Assembly: GCF_039542305.1 (NCBI RefSeq)
Contig: NZ_BAABHW010000001.1
Span: 248,001 to 312,000 of the forward strand
Source of the DNA: Roseibacterium beibuensis
GTDB lineage: Bacteria > Pseudomonadota > Alphaproteobacteria > Rhodobacterales > Rhodobacteraceae
Reading direction: 5' to 3'
DNA length: 64,000 nucleotides
How positions within the stretch are numbered: the stretch's first letter is position 1; every line of letters starts with the position of its first letter. The notes under the pieces were generated by a model. The model was not told the DNA's origin, searched no databases, and saw only the letters and a list, made by a program, of their open reading frames with translations. The translations under genes were made by a program, and so were the position numbers. This document shows, in pieces, positions 62,746 through 64,000 of this stretch.

Positions 62746-63345
62746 ATGGCCCATATCGACTACTATTTCTCGACGATCTCACCCTTCACCTACCTGGCCG
62801 GGACACGGATGGAGGAGGTGGCTGCGCGCCACGGGGCGACGATCACCTATCGTCCCTTCGACGTGATCGCCGCCTTCGCCCGCACCGGTGGCGTGGCCCC
62901 GAAAGAGCGGCACCCCGCCCGCCTGGAACTGCGCGCGCAAGAGTTGCGCCGACAGGCTGCCAAGCACGGCCTTGCCATCGACCTCGATCCGCCCTTGCGC
63001 GCGGTGAACGCAGCCCCGTCATCCTACGCCTTCATCGCGGCGGAGAAGGCGGGTGGCGGAGACCTTGGGCGGCTGGTGCATGCCTTCACCGGCGCGGTCT
63101 GGCGCGACAAGCGCGACATCGCCGAGGATGACGTGATCGCCGATTGCCTCGACGAGGCCGGGTTCGACCGGGGGCTTGCGGGCATGGCCATGTTGCAAGG
63201 CGCCGAGCAGTATACGCGTAATCTTGAAGATGCGGTGAACGCAGGCGTGTTCGGCGCGCCGTTCTACATCGTGGACGGGACCGAGAAGTTCTGGGGGCAG
63301 GACCGCATCGAGGATCTGGACCTGTTTCTGTCTGGCAAGCTGTGA
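62746..63345 (+). CDS. 2-hydroxychromene-2-carboxylate isomerase (DsbA-family)
   Basis: This 199-residue protein of the kappa-GST/DsbA-like isomerase family has an N-terminal YYFSTISPFTYLAG with the active-site serine (S13 region) where DsbA would have CxxC. The C-terminal GVFGAPFYIVDGTEKFWGQDRI is typical. It uses glutathione in naphthalene-type degradation in studied members; here the true substrate is unknown. It overlaps the next gene's GTG by 4 bp. Confidence 0.9.
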   Translation: MAHIDYYFSTISPFTYLAGTRMEEVAARHGATITYRPFDVIAAFARTGGVAPKERHPARLELRAQELRRQAAKHGLAIDLDPPLRAVNAAPSSYAFIAAEKAGGGDLGRLVHAFTGAVWRDKRDIAEDDVIADCLDEAGFDRGLAGMAMLQGAEQYTRNLEDAVNAGVFGAPFYIVDGTEKFWGQDRIEDLDLFLSGKL

Positions 63346-64000
63346 GCGGCATTCGGCATTGGGGGACGGGAGAGCCCGCGCTGGCGCTGCATTGTTCGCT
63401 GGCCCATGCCGGGGCGTGGGACGGGGTGGCGCGCGCCCTTGGGGATCGGCTGGCCGTTTCCGCGCCGGACCTTGTCGGCCATGGGCGCGGGCCGGCGCGG
63501 GACCCGGCGCAGGATTACCATGACCAGGTGACCGCGCAGGCGAAGGCGTGCTTGCCGGAGGAGGCGTGCCACCTGATCGGGCACAGTTTCGGGGCAACGG
63601 TGGCGTTGCGGCTGGCGATCGAGCAGCCCGACCGCGTCGCCTCCCTTACCCTGATCGAGCCGGTGCTGTTTGCGGCGGCCGGCGACAGCGCGGGCCAGAG
63701 AGAACATTCCAGCGCCCTGTCCGGGATGGAGGCGCTGATCGCCGCGGGCGATGACGCGGGCGCGGCGCGGCTGTTTCTGAAGGTCTGGGGCGGCGGTGTG
63801 CCGTTCGACGCCATGCCCGAGGCACAGCAACGCTACATGGCCGACCGCATCTGGGTGATCCCGGCCAGCGACGCGGCGTTGAGCGGCGACCGGGCGGGAT
63901 TGCTGCCGCGCCTTGGCCGGGTGCAGTGCCCGGTCCTGTTGCTGGAGGGAGGCCGCTCGCCGCGCGTGATTGCGGATATCCAGGCGGCCTTGGCCGAGGA
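63342..64000 (+). CDS. Alpha/beta-fold hydrolase, truncated by window edge
   Basis: The gene starts at GTG 63342 inside the stop of the isomerase and runs off the right edge, with 219 codons visible. The fold signs are GHGRGPARD and the nucleophile elbow GHSFGATVAL (Ser about 84), then LLEGGRSPRVIADIQ near the edge, where the acid residue and final His would come. It is an esterase/lipase-like enzyme of unknown substrate. There is no in-frame stop, so it looks intact as far as seen. Confidence 0.85.
   Translation, partial: MSGIRHWGTGEPALALHCSLAHAGAWDGVARALGDRLAVSAPDLVGHGRGPARDPAQDYHDQVTAQAKACLPEEACHLIGHSFGATVALRLAIEQPDRVASLTLIEPVLFAAAGDSAGQREHSSALSGMEALIAAGDDAGAARLFLKVWGGGVPFDAMPEAQQRYMADRIWVIPASDAALSGDRAGLLPRLGRVQCPVLLLEGGRSPRVIADIQAALAE

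Overview
The window is GC-rich, densely packed chromosomal DNA from an alphaproteobacterium, most likely a Rhodobacterales (Roseobacter-group) member. The grounds are a GcrA cell-cycle regulator, a five-gene F1 ATP synthase operon with no Fo genes beside it, a phosphatidylcholine synthase, paired DUF6455 proteins behind an FNR-type box, and pilins with the GAVTVDW signature. I saw no rRNA or tRNA genes, insertion sequence, prophage or CRISPR array. Nearly all of it reads as core genome.

Layout. Positions 1-10909 (minus strand) hold a tad/cpa pilus locus. In transcription order it has two small Flp-like pilins, cpaB, cpaC, an OmpA-type lipoprotein, cpaE/tadZ, cpaF/tadA, tadB, tadC, two TPR lipoproteins and the start of prepilin peptidase cpaA. 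Hairpins, two of them good intrinsic terminators, cut it into several transcription units. Positions 11184-19695 mix envelope and housekeeping genes: a lytic transglycosylase, a CoA-transferase operon with a thioesterase, an HDAC-like deacetylase, DksA-like, DUF393, M48 protease, the DUF6455 pair, CutA and RimO. Positions 19844-24737 hold AsmA, a second lytic transglycosylase, DUF2218, and a large beta-helix-like membrane protein behind three helically phased 11-bp repeats. Positions 24762-33549 hold gcrA, an ABC-2 permease without ATPase, a serine hydrolase, a DMT exporter, argD-argF, and divergent metF/metR with a glycerophosphodiesterase. Positions 33683-39352 hold suhB, a third pilin-like gene far from the tad locus, pcs, xerC, DUF484, a YeeE/YedE transporter and a transaldolase. 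Positions 39428-46399 hold priA, a coupled hisC-tyrC-extensin operon, DUF2125 and ChaC. Positions 46465-54972 hold a MotA/MotB-like pair whose MotB partner carries about 500 residues of predicted coiled coil, then an M23 peptidase overlapping clpA, gloB and a methyltransferase. Positions 54982-64000 hold an acidic membrane-anchored protein, atpHAGDC with a strong terminator, an H-type lectin-domain protein, prs, a DsbA-family isomerase and the start of an alpha/beta hydrolase.

Themes. Several neighbours act on the envelope: two lytic transglycosylases, AsmA, extensin, M23, OmpA proteins and the stator-like pair. Tight 1-4 nt start/stop overlaps are common (scoA-scoB, AsmA-transglycosylase, hisC-tyrC-extensin, clpA-M23, isomerase-hydrolase), which suggests translational coupling. 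The items I find most worth following are the stator-like pair with an over-long periplasmic rod, the beta-helix membrane protein with its phased repeats, the FNR-box/DUF6455 unit, the nested palindrome ahead of clpA, and the detached third pilin.
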